From: SHZI01 sp964384525
GTDB taxonomy: Bacteria; Pseudomonadota; Gammaproteobacteria; Steroidobacterales; GCA-2729495
NCBI GenBank assembly: GCA_964384525.1
Contig: CAYLKO010000018.1
Span: 1-37,978 of the forward strand
Direction of reading: 5' to 3'
Length of the DNA stretch: 37,978 nt
Positions 8,859-18,923 of this stretch are shown piece by piece (positions within the stretch are counted from its first letter, which is position 1; every line of letters begins with the position of its first letter). The position numbers and the translations under genes were made by a program. The notes under the pieces are model-generated. The model saw nothing but the letters and a program-made list of their open reading frames with translations, did not search any database and was not told the origin of the DNA.

Positions 8859-9619
8859 AGCTCGCCATGAAATTCGTGGGGCGCGGCAATCGCAGGCGTC
8901 GCGAGCAGCCGCAGGTCAAGCTGCCGGCGATTCCGTGGATGGCCATTTCCTCGGGCGTGATCCTGTTGCTGGTCGTGGGCACCGTGGTGGCCGGCGGCCG
9001 CTGGCTGCTGAACCGGCCGGTTGAGCGCGTGGTGCTCAATGGCGAGTTCCAGCGGGTGTCCGCCGATCATCTCGGTGCGGTTCTGCGCCAGTCGATCGGC
9101 AAGGGTTTTCTCGCCGCCGATCTCGACGCGATCCAGCAGCAGATCGCGGCGCAACCGTGGGTCGCCACCGCCCAGGTCCGGCGTCAGTGGCCGGACACGC
9201 TGGCCGTGACGGTCACCGAAGAAGTGCCGGCCGCGCGCTGGGGTGCGGATGGCCTGCTCAATGCCCAGGGGCGGCTTTTCGTGCGCCACGTCAGCCACAT
9301 TCCGCCGGAGTTGCCGCGGTTGAGCGGACCGGAGGGCACCGAGGCCGAAGTGGCCGCCCGCTATGTGGCGATCCAGGAGCGGCTGGTGGAGCGGGGTCTG
9401 CGGATTGCCGCGCTCGTGCTGGATGGCCGGGGCGCCTGGCGGCTGGTGTTGAGCAACGGTATTGGCGTGCGGCTGGGTTCACAGGATGTGGATGGCCGGC
9501 TGGTGCGCTTCTATGCCGCCCTGGATGCGGTGGTTGCCCCGGTGGCGGCCGACGTGCAGTTCGTGGACATGCGTTACACGAACGGGTTTTCAATCGGATG
9601 GAAGCGGCCTCGTGTCTAG
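8855..9619 (+). CDS. ftsQ: Cell division protein FtsQ
   Basis: 254 residues from GTG 8855, which overlaps the ddl stop as GTGA and has GGAG at 8843-8846 (spacing 8); ATG 8867 is the alternative. FtsQ is a bitopic inner-membrane divisome scaffold that recruits FtsBL. It has a basic cytoplasmic tail (RGNRRRRE), one membrane segment (about 27-47), then a POTRA domain starting near VERVVLNGEFQRVS and a beta domain with WPDTLAVTVTEEVPAARW and ERGLRIAALVLD. Length and layout match the family (E. coli 276). It sits between ddl and ftsA, overlapping ftsA by 8 nt. Confidence 0.94.
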   Translation: MKLAMKFVGRGNRRRREQPQVKLPAIPWMAISSGVILLLVVGTVVAGGRWLLNRPVERVVLNGEFQRVSADHLGAVLRQSIGKGFLAADLDAIQQQIAAQPWVATAQVRRQWPDTLAVTVTEEVPAARWGADGLLNAQGRLFVRHVSHIPPELPRLSGPEGTEAEVAARYVAIQERLVERGLRIAALVLDGRGAWRLVLSNGIGVRLGSQDVDGRLVRFYAALDAVVAPVAADVQFVDMRYTNGFSIGWKRPRV

Positions 9620-10847
9620 GAAGGACGATCAAAGAATCATCGTGGGCCTCGATATCGGGACATCGAAGGTCGTCGCGATCGTGGGCGAACTGCAGGATGA
9701 CAACCACATCGAGGTCATCGGCTTCGGCTCGCACCCGTCGAAGGGGCTGAAGAAGGGCGTGGTCGTCAACATCGAATCCACGGTGCCCTCGATCCAGCGG
9801 GCGATCGAAGAAGCCGAGCTGATGGCCAAGTGCGATATCCAGCAGGTCTATGCCGGGATCGCCGGCAGCCATGTGCGCAGCCTGAATTCCCACGGCATCG
9901 TCGCGATCCGGGACCGCGAAGTGACCCAGAGCGACGTCGACCGCGGCATCGACGCGGCGCGCGCCGTGGCCATTCCCGCCGACCAGAAAATCCTGCATGT
10001 GCTGCCGCAGGAATTCATCATCGACGGTCAGGAAGGCATCCGCGAACCGATCGGCATGTCCGGCGTGCGGCTGGAGGCCCGGGTGCACATGGTCACGGGC
10101 GCCGCCAGCGCCGCCCAGAACATCGTGAAGTGCATCCAGCGCTGCGGCCTGGAGGTTGAAGACATCGTGCTGGAGCAGCTTGCCTCCAGTCATGCGGTAT
10201 TGACCGATGACGAGAAGGAGCTCGGCATCTGCCTCGTCGACATCGGTGGCGGCACCACCGACATCGCGGTCTTCAACACCGGCGCGATCCGCCACACGGC
10301 CGTGATCCCGATCGCCGGCGACCAGGTCACAAACGACATCGCGATCTCGATGCGCACGCCAACCCAGTACGCCGAGGAAATCAAGATCAAGTACGCCTGC
10401 GCGCTCTCGCAGCTCGCCAATCTCGATGAAACGATCGAGGTGCCGAGCGTGGGCGACCGGCCGCCGCGCCGCCTTGCCCGCCAGACCCTGGCCGAGGTGG
10501 TGGAGCCGCGTTACGAGGAGCTCTTCGGGCTGGTGCGCGACGAACTCCGTCGCAGTGGTTTCGAGGACATGATCGCCGCCGGCATCGTCCTGACCGGCGG
10601 CAGCGCCAAGATGGAAGGCGCGGTGGAGCTGGCGGAAGAAGTCTTCCATACCCCGGTCCGGCTGGGTGTTCCCCAGCACGTCCAGGGGTTGCTCGATGTC
10701 GTGCGCAATCCGATCCACTCAACGGGGGTCGGGCTGCTGGTTTACGGAAGAAGCAAGGCGGTGCGGGTGGCCGAGGGAGCACCGATCGGAGCGGGTTTGC
10801 CGGATGTCTGGGGTCGGATGAAGAGCTGGTTTCAGGGAAATTTCTGA
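9612..10847 (+). CDS. ftsA: Cell division protein FtsA
   Basis: 411 residues from GTG 9612 (VSRKDDQRIIVGLDIG), the only sensible start before the conserved first strand; E. coli FtsA is 420. FtsA is the actin-like ATPase that tethers FtsZ to the inner membrane. Phosphate 1 loop VGLDIGTSKV (about 11-20), IAGSHVRSLNSHG in the 1C domain, phosphate 2 LVDIGGGTTDIAVF, adenosine motif GIVLTGGSAKMEG, and a C-terminal amphipathic tail MKSWFQGNF that serves as the membrane-targeting sequence. It overlaps ftsQ by 8 nt and is followed 27 nt later by ftsZ. Confidence 0.97.
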   Translation: MSRKDDQRIIVGLDIGTSKVVAIVGELQDDNHIEVIGFGSHPSKGLKKGVVVNIESTVPSIQRAIEEAELMAKCDIQQVYAGIAGSHVRSLNSHGIVAIRDREVTQSDVDRGIDAARAVAIPADQKILHVLPQEFIIDGQEGIREPIGMSGVRLEARVHMVTGAASAAQNIVKCIQRCGLEVEDIVLEQLASSHAVLTDDEKELGICLVDIGGGTTDIAVFNTGAIRHTAVIPIAGDQVTNDIAISMRTPTQYAEEIKIKYACALSQLANLDETIEVPSVGDRPPRRLARQTLAEVVEPRYEELFGLVRDELRRSGFEDMIAAGIVLTGGSAKMEGAVELAEEVFHTPVRLGVPQHVQGLLDVVRNPIHSTGVGLLVYGRSKAVRVAEGAPIGAGLPDVWGRMKSWFQGNF

Positions 10848-10874
10848 TTCAACGAATGCCAATGGAGACGGGAA

Positions 10875-12158
10875 ATGTTTGAACTCATGGATGCGAATAG
10901 CCAGAACGCGGTGATCAAGGTTCTCGGCGTGGGCGGTGGCGGCGGCAACGCAGTCCGGCACATGGTGAGCACCGGGATCGACGGGGTGGATTTCATCTGC
11001 TGCAACACCGACTCGCAGGCGCTGCGGACCTCGAATGTCCGTACCGCCCTGCAGATCGGCTGCAACATCACCAAGGGGCTGGGCGCCGGCGCGAATCCGG
11101 ATGTGGGCCGTCAGGCCGCCATGGAAGACCGCGACCGGATCATCGAGGTGATCGACGGCGCCGACATGCTGTTCATCACGGCAGGTCTCGGCGGCGGCAC
11201 GGGCACGGGTGCTGCGCCGGTGGTGGCGCAGGTGGCGCGCGAACTCGGCATCCTGACCGTGGCCGTGGTGACCAAGCCCTTCGCGATGGAAGGCAAGAAG
11301 CGCCTCGGGATCGCCGAACAGGGGATCGCCGAGCTCGGCAAATACGTCGATTCGCTGATCACGATTCCCAACGAGAAACTGTTGTCGGTGCTGGGTCCGG
11401 AAACCACGCTGCTGGATGCCTTCAAGGCGGCCAACGAAGTGTTGCAGGGCGCCGTGCAGGGCATCGCCGAGCTGATTACCCGGCCCGGCCTGATCAACGT
11501 GGACTTTGCCGACGTCCGTACCGTGATGTCCGAAATGGGCATGGCCATGATGGGTTCGGGCTCGGCCAAGGGTGCGGATCGGGCCCGCGAAGCCGCCGAG
11601 GCTGCCATCTCCAGCCCGTTGCTCGAAGACGTGAATCTGTCCGGGGCGCTGGGCATTCTGGGCAATGTCACGGCGGGTGAGGACCTGGGCATCGGCGAGT
11701 TCCGCCAGGTTGGCGAGACCGTGAAGCAGTGTGCCTCGGACGACGCAACGGTGGTCATCGGCACGGTGATCGATCCGGAAATGGGCGACTCCATCCGGGT
11801 GACCGTGGTGGCCACGGGCCTCGGGCAGCCGGCCGCCAAGCAGCAGCAGCCGCCACAGATGCGCGTGGTGGCTCCCGCCGTCAGCCAGAACCACTACATC
11901 CAGGGCCAGGGTGCGGGCCAGGTTGCTGCCGAGCGTGCCAATCAGCGCCGGGCCGCAGCGCCCGCTGCTGCAGCCGGCCAATCAGGTGGCCAGGCCGGTA
12001 CCCAGAGCGGTGGCCAGAGCGGCGACGGTGGCGGTTATGGCGCCTACGATCAGCCGACCTTCATGCGGCAGCGCGCCGTCGGAGACCAGCTGGTCGACAG
12101 CGAAGGCTCCTTCGATCTGCTGGATGTGCCGGCATTTCTGCGGCGACAGGCCGACTGA
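10875..12158 (+). CDS. ftsZ: Cell division GTPase FtsZ
   Basis: 427 residues. FtsZ is the tubulin-like GTPase that forms the Z ring. The N-terminal nucleotide loop is GVGGGGGNAVRHM (about 18-30), the tubulin signature GGGTGTGAAPVVA is at about 107-119, and the T7 loop NVDFADVRTVM is intact. After the globular domain (to about 318) comes a Gln/Ala/Gly-rich linker, then the C-terminal peptide LLDVPAFLRRQAD that binds FtsA, ZipA and ZapD. ATG 10875 is preceded by GGAGACGGGAA, the best ribosome site in the cluster, which fits the high output needed. It is the last gene of the dcw run; a 331-nt spacer follows. Confidence 0.98.
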   Translation: MFELMDANSQNAVIKVLGVGGGGGNAVRHMVSTGIDGVDFICCNTDSQALRTSNVRTALQIGCNITKGLGAGANPDVGRQAAMEDRDRIIEVIDGADMLFITAGLGGGTGTGAAPVVAQVARELGILTVAVVTKPFAMEGKKRLGIAEQGIAELGKYVDSLITIPNEKLLSVLGPETTLLDAFKAANEVLQGAVQGIAELITRPGLINVDFADVRTVMSEMGMAMMGSGSAKGADRAREAAEAAISSPLLEDVNLSGALGILGNVTAGEDLGIGEFRQVGETVKQCASDDATVVIGTVIDPEMGDSIRVTVVATGLGQPAAKQQQPPQMRVVAPAVSQNHYIQGQGAGQVAAERANQRRAAAPAAAAGQSGGQAGTQSGGQSGDGGGYGAYDQPTFMRQRAVGDQLVDSEGSFDLLDVPAFLRRQAD

Positions 12159-12181
12159 GGCGCCCGCCCGCACCGTCCTGT

Positions 12182-12220
12182 CCGGGCCAATCCGCTGCTG
12201 CGAAAAGCGGTGCGGCCCGG
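12182..12220 (+). repeat. GC-rich hairpin just downstream of ftsZ
   Basis: Arms CCGGGCC (12182-12188) and GGCCCGG (12214-12220) are perfect complements, with an inner pair CCGC (12192-12195) and GCGG (12207-12210) around a loop. No T run follows, so it is not a standard intrinsic terminator; it may protect the ftsZ mRNA 3' end or slow polymerase. Confidence 0.5.
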
Positions 12221-12255
12221 CGGTTGGCCAGCGGTCAATACGTGGATGGACGGCG

Positions 12256-12285
12256 TTGCAGGATTTTCCCAGCCTGTGCTACCGT
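12256..12285 (+). promoter_or_regulatory. Candidate promoter for lpxC
   Basis: TTGCAG (12256-12261) and TACCGT (12280-12285) are separated by 18 nt. The match to the housekeeping consensus is moderate. If used, transcription would start near 12292, so the message would open with the 12306-12340 hairpin and the small ORF. Confidence 0.3.
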
Positions 12286-12305
12286 TCACGCTCGGCAGGT
12301 CGTGT

Positions 12306-12346
12306 AAATGTGGCGCAGCAAGGAAAAGCTGGCCACATTTTCATTT
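12306..12346 (+). terminator. Hairpin with T-rich tail, likely ftsZ terminator or lpxC leader attenuator
   Basis: AAATGTGGC (12306-12314) pairs with GCCACATTT (12332-12340), and CAGC (12316-12319) pairs with GCTG (12328-12331), leaving one bulged G and the loop AAGGAAAA. A T-rich stretch TCATTT follows. This gives a 13-bp stem in otherwise GC-rich DNA, the form of a rho-independent terminator, though the T tract is broken by a C. It overlaps the start of the small ORF at 12308, so it could also act within an lpxC leader. Confidence 0.5.
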
Positions 12347-12489
12347 CCCATTCAGGGGTTTGGGAAAACAATCAGCAATCGAGGGCAGGTGGAGCAGCCA
12401 CCGCGAGCCGCACTTTCCCGCTGTGGTGAAGTTGTGGCGACGCTGATACGGGCCGATTCCAGACAAGTCATCGAAGGGCTGCGGGACTG

Positions 12490-13404
12490 ATGTTGAAACA
12501 GCGCACATTAAAGACTGCCATTCGCGCCTCCGGTGTGGGTTTGCACACGGGTCGCAAGGTCTTCATGACCTTGCGTCCGGCGGCCGAAAATACCGGCATC
12601 GTTTTTCGTCGCGTCGATCTGGATCCGCCGGTCGATGTGCGGGCCGACGCCCGCTTGGTTGGCGAGACGATGCTCGGCACCACGCTGGTTCAGAACGGTG
12701 TCAAGGTGGCCACGATCGAGCACCTGATGGCGGCCTTCTCCGGCCTCGGCATCGACAACGCCTATGTGGATCTGAGCGCCGCCGAAGTCCCGATCATGGA
12801 CGGCAGCGCCGCGCCGTTTGTCTTCCTGCTGCAGTCGGCGGGTGTCAGCGAACAGAACTCCGCCAAGAAATTCCTGCGTATCCGCAAGACCGTGCGCGTC
12901 GAGGACGGCGACAAATTCGCGGAATTGAAGCCCTATGCCGGGTTCAAGGTGAATTTCCGGATCGACTTCGATCATCCGGTCTTTCGCCGCCACACCCAGA
13001 TGGCCACGGTGGACTTTTCCACGACCGCCTTTCTCAAGGAAATCTCGCGGGCCCGCACCTTCGGGTTTGCGCGGGATATCGAGATGTTGCGTGCGCGCCA
13101 GCTGACACTGGGCGGCAGTATGGACAACGCCGTGGTCCTGGATGATTTCCGCGTGCTGAACGAAGACGGGCTCCGCTTTGAAGACGAGTTCGTCAAGCAC
13201 AAGATTCTCGATGCGATCGGCGACGTCTATCTGCTGGGCTACAGCCTGATCGGGGAACTGAGCGCCTGCAAATCCGGCCATGGCCTCAACAACCTGCTGC
13301 TCCGGACCCTGCTGGCCGATGCCAGCGCCTGGGAGATGGTGACTTTCGAGGATCAGCGGCACTCGCCGATCTCCTACCAGGCGCCGGCCACCGCCGGCAT
13401 CTAG
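12490..13404 (+). CDS. lpxC: UDP-3-O-acyl-N-acetylglucosamine deacetylase
   Basis: 304 residues, equal to the family norm (E. coli 305). LpxC is the cytoplasmic Zn enzyme for the committed step of lipid A synthesis. Zn ligands are His78 (in TIEHLMAAFSG), His237 and Asp241 (in VKHKILDAIGD); His264 in SGHGLNN is the catalytic base, Glu77 the general acid, and MLGTTL provides the conserved hydrophobic turn. ATG 12490 shares its A with the stop of the 60-codon ORF upstream. In E. coli LpxC level is set by FtsH proteolysis through a C-terminal tail; the tail here ends YQAPATAGI, rich in small residues. The stop shares a CTAG palindrome with the stop of the opposing dciA. Confidence 0.98.
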   Translation: MLKQRTLKTAIRASGVGLHTGRKVFMTLRPAAENTGIVFRRVDLDPPVDVRADARLVGETMLGTTLVQNGVKVATIEHLMAAFSGLGIDNAYVDLSAAEVPIMDGSAAPFVFLLQSAGVSEQNSAKKFLRIRKTVRVEDGDKFAELKPYAGFKVNFRIDFDHPVFRRHTQMATVDFSTTAFLKEISRARTFGFARDIEMLRARQLTLGGSMDNAVVLDDFRVLNEDGLRFEDEFVKHKILDAIGDVYLLGYSLIGELSACKSGHGLNNLLLRTLLADASAWEMVTFEDQRHSPISYQAPATAGI

Positions 13405-13727
13405 TCCCTCCCGACGCGAACCTGCACCCGGGCCGCCGCCGGCCAGCTTGGGCGACAGCCGGCGAGTATGGCGCCGGCTTCGAAGCGCAGCCGCGAGGCC
13501 CATGCGGGGCTGGTCGCGGTAATCACCAGGGTGCCATCGGCACGGAGATTGCAGGCGGCAATCGCACCCGCCAGATCAGCGGGCAATTGCTGCCGCACGC
13601 ACTCGGCAACCTCGATCTGCCGGCTTGCGGTCCGGGCAAGCTGCTTGAGGGTGCTGTCGGTCGCCAGCAATTCACCGAGGCCCCTGAGCGCGCCGGTCTT
13701 TTCCGGAGGTGAGTCAGTCATCCGCAT
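13401..13727 (-). CDS. dciA: DciA-type (DUF721) replicative helicase loader
   Basis: 108 residues from the ATG at 13727 (MRMTDSPPEK), or 106 from the next ATG. The sequence has the DUF721 pattern: LGELLATDSTLKQL near the N terminus, then a domain with LPADLAGAIAACNLRADGTLVI and the signature SPAWASRLRFEAGAIL. DciA is the ancestral bacterial loader of DnaB, used where DnaC is absent. A location between lpxC and secA, facing lpxC, is a known context in gammaproteobacteria such as Pseudomonas. The domain is short, and I cannot rule out a DUF721 paralogue with another role. It converges on lpxC with shared stop bases and diverges from the M23 gene. Confidence 0.8.
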   Translation of the reverse strand: MRMTDSPPEKTGALRGLGELLATDSTLKQLARTASRQIEVAECVRQQLPADLAGAIAACNLRADGTLVITATSPAWASRLRFEAGAILAGCRPSWPAAARVQVRVGRD

Positions 13728-13760
13728 ACCCTGCAGTGATCAATTCCTGTGACCCGTTTC

Positions 13761-13789
13761 TTGAACGCCTGAAAGGGCTGCGGCATAGT
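13761..13789 (+). promoter_or_regulatory. Candidate promoter for the M23 peptidase gene
   Basis: TTGAAC (13761-13766) and CATAGT (13784-13789) lie 17 nt apart in the 145-nt spacer between the divergent dciA and M23 genes. Each box matches the consensus in four of six positions. The leader would be about 75 nt. I saw no good promoter for dciA on the other strand. Confidence 0.4.
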
Positions 13790-13872
13790 CTAGAGGCAAG
13801 CGTCGGACCCGTGTGGTCGGGACGCCGGCCGAGTCGCATCGACTGCACCATCGACCATCGGGGACCTGAAGC

Positions 13873-14610
13873 TTGTTCCAGCCGGCAGACACGGGACTTT
13901 TGCGGCGTGCCGACCCCGGTCTGCACGGCGTGCGCCGCCCCGGCCAGCAACTCCACAAACACTGCATCGCCGGCTTTCTGGGCGCCGGCATCGCGCTGTT
14001 GCTGGGCGGTGCCGGCTTCGGCCTGGGTTGCGCCTACGGCCTGATCGCGCCTGAAGTCGGCATTGCTGCCGTACCACCTCCCATGCCCGCGGCCCGTCCT
14101 GCGGCTTCGGCGCCCATCGGGCTCCCGCCGCTGACGGCAGCATCCACGGCGACGGCCACGGCGGCACCCACGGTGGCGGCCACGGCAGCGGCCCAGCCTC
14201 CGGCCATGCTGCAACCGGTCAGCAGCGCGTGGGTGTCCAGTCACTATGGACGCCGTGCGGATCCCTTCACGGGCCGTCCCGCGCTCCACCGGGGGATCGA
14301 CTTTGCGGCAGCCGGCAACAGCACCATCCAGGCCGTGGCCACCGGCGTGGTGAGCTTCTCGGGCCCGGACGGTGGCTACGGCAACCTGATCGAAATCGAT
14401 CACGGCCATGGCTGGATCACGCGCTACGGGCACAACGCCCGGAATCTGGTGCGACCCGGCGACTACGTGAAGCCGGGCCAGACCATTGCGTTGATGGGCG
14501 CAACGGGCCGGGCGACGGGCACGCATCTGCACTTCGAGGTCCTGTTCCGGGATCGGCATCAGAATCCGGCGGCGTTGCTGCCATCCCCGCGTCCATCAAC
14601 GGGCGCCTGA
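13873..14610 (+). CDS. Membrane-anchored M23-family (LytM-like) peptidoglycan endopeptidase
   Basis: 245 residues. A stop at 13867-13869 in frame means the gene must start later; TTG 13873 is the first option and has GGGGA 8 nt upstream. Layout: basic cytoplasmic start (RRPGQQLHKH), one membrane segment or uncleaved signal (about 31-58), an Ala/Pro/Thr linker to about 115, then an M23 domain. Zn ligands are complete: His139 and Asp143 (HRGID), and His220 of HLHFE; His187 is the expected catalytic His. It therefore looks like an active periplasmic DD-endopeptidase rather than a degenerate activator such as EnvC or NlpD. An M23 gene between dciA and secA is common in gammaproteobacteria. Confidence 0.9.
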   Translation: MFQPADTGLLRRADPGLHGVRRPGQQLHKHCIAGFLGAGIALLLGGAGFGLGCAYGLIAPEVGIAAVPPPMPAARPAASAPIGLPPLTAASTATATAAPTVAATAAAQPPAMLQPVSSAWVSSHYGRRADPFTGRPALHRGIDFAAAGNSTIQAVATGVVSFSGPDGGYGNLIEIDHGHGWITRYGHNARNLVRPGDYVKPGQTIALMGATGRATGTHLHFEVLFRDRHQNPAALLPSPRPSTGA

Positions 14611-14644
14611 ACCCGCCGCCCGCCGCTGGCTGGCGAATCAGCCC

Positions 14645-14653
14645 TGCTAGAAT
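14645..14653 (+). promoter_or_regulatory. Extended -10 promoter element for secA
   Basis: TGCTAGAAT is an extended -10 (TG, one base, then TAGAAT at 14648-14653). The -35 region is poor, as is usual for extended -10 promoters. Transcription would start near 14660, about 33 nt before the secA TTG. No SecM-like gene precedes secA here. Confidence 0.5.
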
Positions 14654-14692
14654 ATCCCGTCGCGGCCTGCCGGCTGCTGAGGACACACAACA

Positions 14693-17488
<2,796 letters not shown>

Positions 17489-17494
17489 CCCGTC

Positions 17495-17935
17495 TTGACC
17501 GGTCCGGCAGGGCAGCCGGCAGCGCCACTGATCGCCGTGGCTGCCGGGATCCTGCGCGATGGGCACGACCGCGTGCTCATCGCCCGGCGACCGGCCGGCG
17601 GCCATGCCGGTGGTTTCTGGGAATTCCCCGGTGGCAAGTTGCAGCCCGGCGAGACTGCGGCGCTCGCGCTGCAGCGCGAACTGCATGAAGAGCTCGGCAT
17701 CACGATTGAGTCCGCCACCGCCTTCATGCACTACCAGCACGCTTACCCGGAACGGGTTGTAGAGCTCCACGTTTTTCTGGTCGGGCGGTATGCCGGCGAG
17801 CCTCGCGGCATGGAAGGTCAACCGCTCCGCTGGGTCACCCTCGCCGAGCTGCCCGACGCCGGCCTCCTGCCCGCCGATCTCCCCATCGCCACCGCACTAA
17901 CTACCCTCCAAGGTACCGGACACCGATCCTGGTAG
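17495..17935 (+). CDS. mutT: Nudix hydrolase, MutT-type 8-oxo-dGTP diphosphatase
   Basis: 146 residues. The Nudix box is complete: GGKLQPGETAALALQRELHEELGI fits G-x5-E-x7-R-E-x2-E-E-x-G, and WEFPGGK just before it is typical of MutT. MutT cleans oxidised dGTP from the nucleotide pool. The frame is the same as secA, whose TAA lies 6 nt upstream; the only usable start before the first beta strand is TTG 17495, with no Shine-Dalgarno, so translation probably depends on SecA ribosomes reinitiating. The secA-mutT pair is conserved in gammaproteobacteria. No thiamine-phosphate-synthase-like extension is present; such fusions exist in some MutT relatives. Confidence 0.9.
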   Translation: MTGPAGQPAAPLIAVAAGILRDGHDRVLIARRPAGGHAGGFWEFPGGKLQPGETAALALQRELHEELGITIESATAFMHYQHAYPERVVELHVFLVGRYAGEPRGMEGQPLRWVTLAELPDAGLLPADLPIATALTTLQGTGHRSW

Positions 17936-17941
17936 TTATTT
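17898..17941. terminator. Inverted repeat at the mutT/zapD convergence
   Basis: TAACTACC (17898-17905) and GGTAGTTA (17931-17938) are perfect complements flanking a 25-nt loop, followed by TTT. It spans the last codons of mutT and lies between two converging genes, so it may stop transcription from the left. The loop is long and the T tract short, so support is modest. Confidence 0.3.
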
Positions 17942-17962
17942 GCCGTGACGGGGTGGGTGACG

Positions 17963-18772
17963 TCAGCAGATGGTCAGTTGAAAGCGGACATCCTGGCGGG
18001 TCTGGACCGGCCGCTTCAGTGCATCCGGCCATTCCATGAAGCGGATCGTGAAGCGGTGGTGACTGCCGCTGATCTCCGGATACAGGTTGCTGCCGGCCGC
18101 CAGTGACACGCGCAACAGGCCCGCCACGCCTTCGCCGATCATGCCGTGCTGAAAATTGCCCTGCACGGCCACCTGATCGGAGATCTGGCCGCCTTCACGC
18201 AGCAGCCAGAGCAATTCCGCGATGCTGTCGCAAAGCGGCCGCAGGTTCTTCATCCAGCTTTCGATATCCGCGACGCGCTGCTCGTAGTCGTGGTTCAGCC
18301 AGTAGCTGTAGTCCGGCAGATCGAATTCGCAGGTGCCGCCCGGGATGGCGCTGCGATGCTTGACGGCCGCCAGGAATTCGCTGTCGCGCACCGGCTGCAT
18401 GAACTGCGGTCCGACGGCAAACAGCCGCTGCCGTAGCTCCTGCAGGTTGTGCAACACCCGCTTGAGCCGGGCCTGATCGATGCCGGCGACATGCTGGTAA
18501 CGATCGTATACGCCGACCTGGCGCTCCAGTTCCTTCAGCACATCGCCGCGCACATCGCCACGGCCGAGAATCGCGACGATGTCGAGCATGCTGGTGATGG
18601 CGCCGCGGCTGCCCCATTCCGAGTTCTGTTCGACGTTGAAGCACAGCTGCTGATAGAGGAATTCCAGGCGCAGAAAGGTCCGCATCCGTTCGCTCAACGG
18701 CTGCTCATAGAGCCCTGTGACGCTGGATGCTGCAGCTGGTGTGAACAAGTCGACGGTTGGAATACTGACCAT
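17963..18772 (-). CDS. zapD: Z-ring-associated protein ZapD (DUF1342)
   Basis: 269 residues, near the E. coli length of 247. ZapD binds the FtsZ C-terminal peptide and crosslinks protofilaments. The N-terminal all-helical part has the family signature YEQPLSERMRTFLRLEFL (about 22-39), then FNVEQNSEWGSRGAI and SMLDIVAILGRGDVRGDVLKEL; the C-terminal beta barrel has HRFTIRFMEW near the end. It follows coaE at 151 nt on the same strand, the usual coaE-zapD order. In E. coli yacG comes next; here only 27 nt separate zapD from the opposing mutT, so yacG is not in this place. Confidence 0.93.
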   Translation of the reverse strand: MVSIPTVDLFTPAAASSVTGLYEQPLSERMRTFLRLEFLYQQLCFNVEQNSEWGSRGAITSMLDIVAILGRGDVRGDVLKELERQVGVYDRYQHVAGIDQARLKRVLHNLQELRQRLFAVGPQFMQPVRDSEFLAAVKHRSAIPGGTCEFDLPDYSYWLNHDYEQRVADIESWMKNLRPLCDSIAELLWLLREGGQISDQVAVQGNFQHGMIGEGVAGLLRVSLAAGSNLYPEISGSHHRFTIRFMEWPDALKRPVQTRQDVRFQLTIC

Positions 18773-18923
18773 GAATAACCGGTTTCAGGCCGAAGTCTTT
18801 GTTTTCCGGCTATTCTGCACTCCGCATCGCGGAAAGGGCAAATTGCCGGGCACCAACTTCAACCACGCCCTCAAGCCGCATTATCGGCCAGGCTCAGGGC
18901 ATTTACCCGCCTCATCGCGGGCA
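18773..18923. other. coaE-zapD spacer with hairpin and candidate zapD promoter
   Basis: Read on the - strand, an imperfect hairpin (arms 18867-18877 and 18891-18900, GCCCT/AGGGC and AGCC/GGCT pairs with an internal mismatch) precedes a possible promoter TTGCCC (18836-18841) and CAGAAT (18812-18817) spaced 18 nt. A small TCCGC-GCGGA stem lies between the two boxes. This suggests zapD can be transcribed on its own from about 18805. Confidence 0.35.

Larger units (their letters stand above)
12159..12489. other. ftsZ-lpxC spacer (331 nt) with two hairpins and a small ORF
   Basis: No established gene fills this spacer. It holds a GC-rich hairpin at 12182-12220, a weak promoter at 12256-12285, an AT-richer hairpin with a T-rich tail at 12306-12346, and a 60-codon ORF (12308-12490, starting MWRSKEKLA, ending EGLRD) whose TGA overlaps the lpxC ATG as TGATG. 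AGGT lies 8 nt before that ATG. The peptide is basic and Arg-rich and matches nothing I recognise; I cannot tell a leader peptide from chance. Confidence 0.6.

Noticed and set aside
14611..14692. SecM-like arrest gene upstream of secA
   Set aside because: The 82-nt spacer after the M23 gene holds no ORF with an arrest motif, and the M23 protein is a plausible enzyme.
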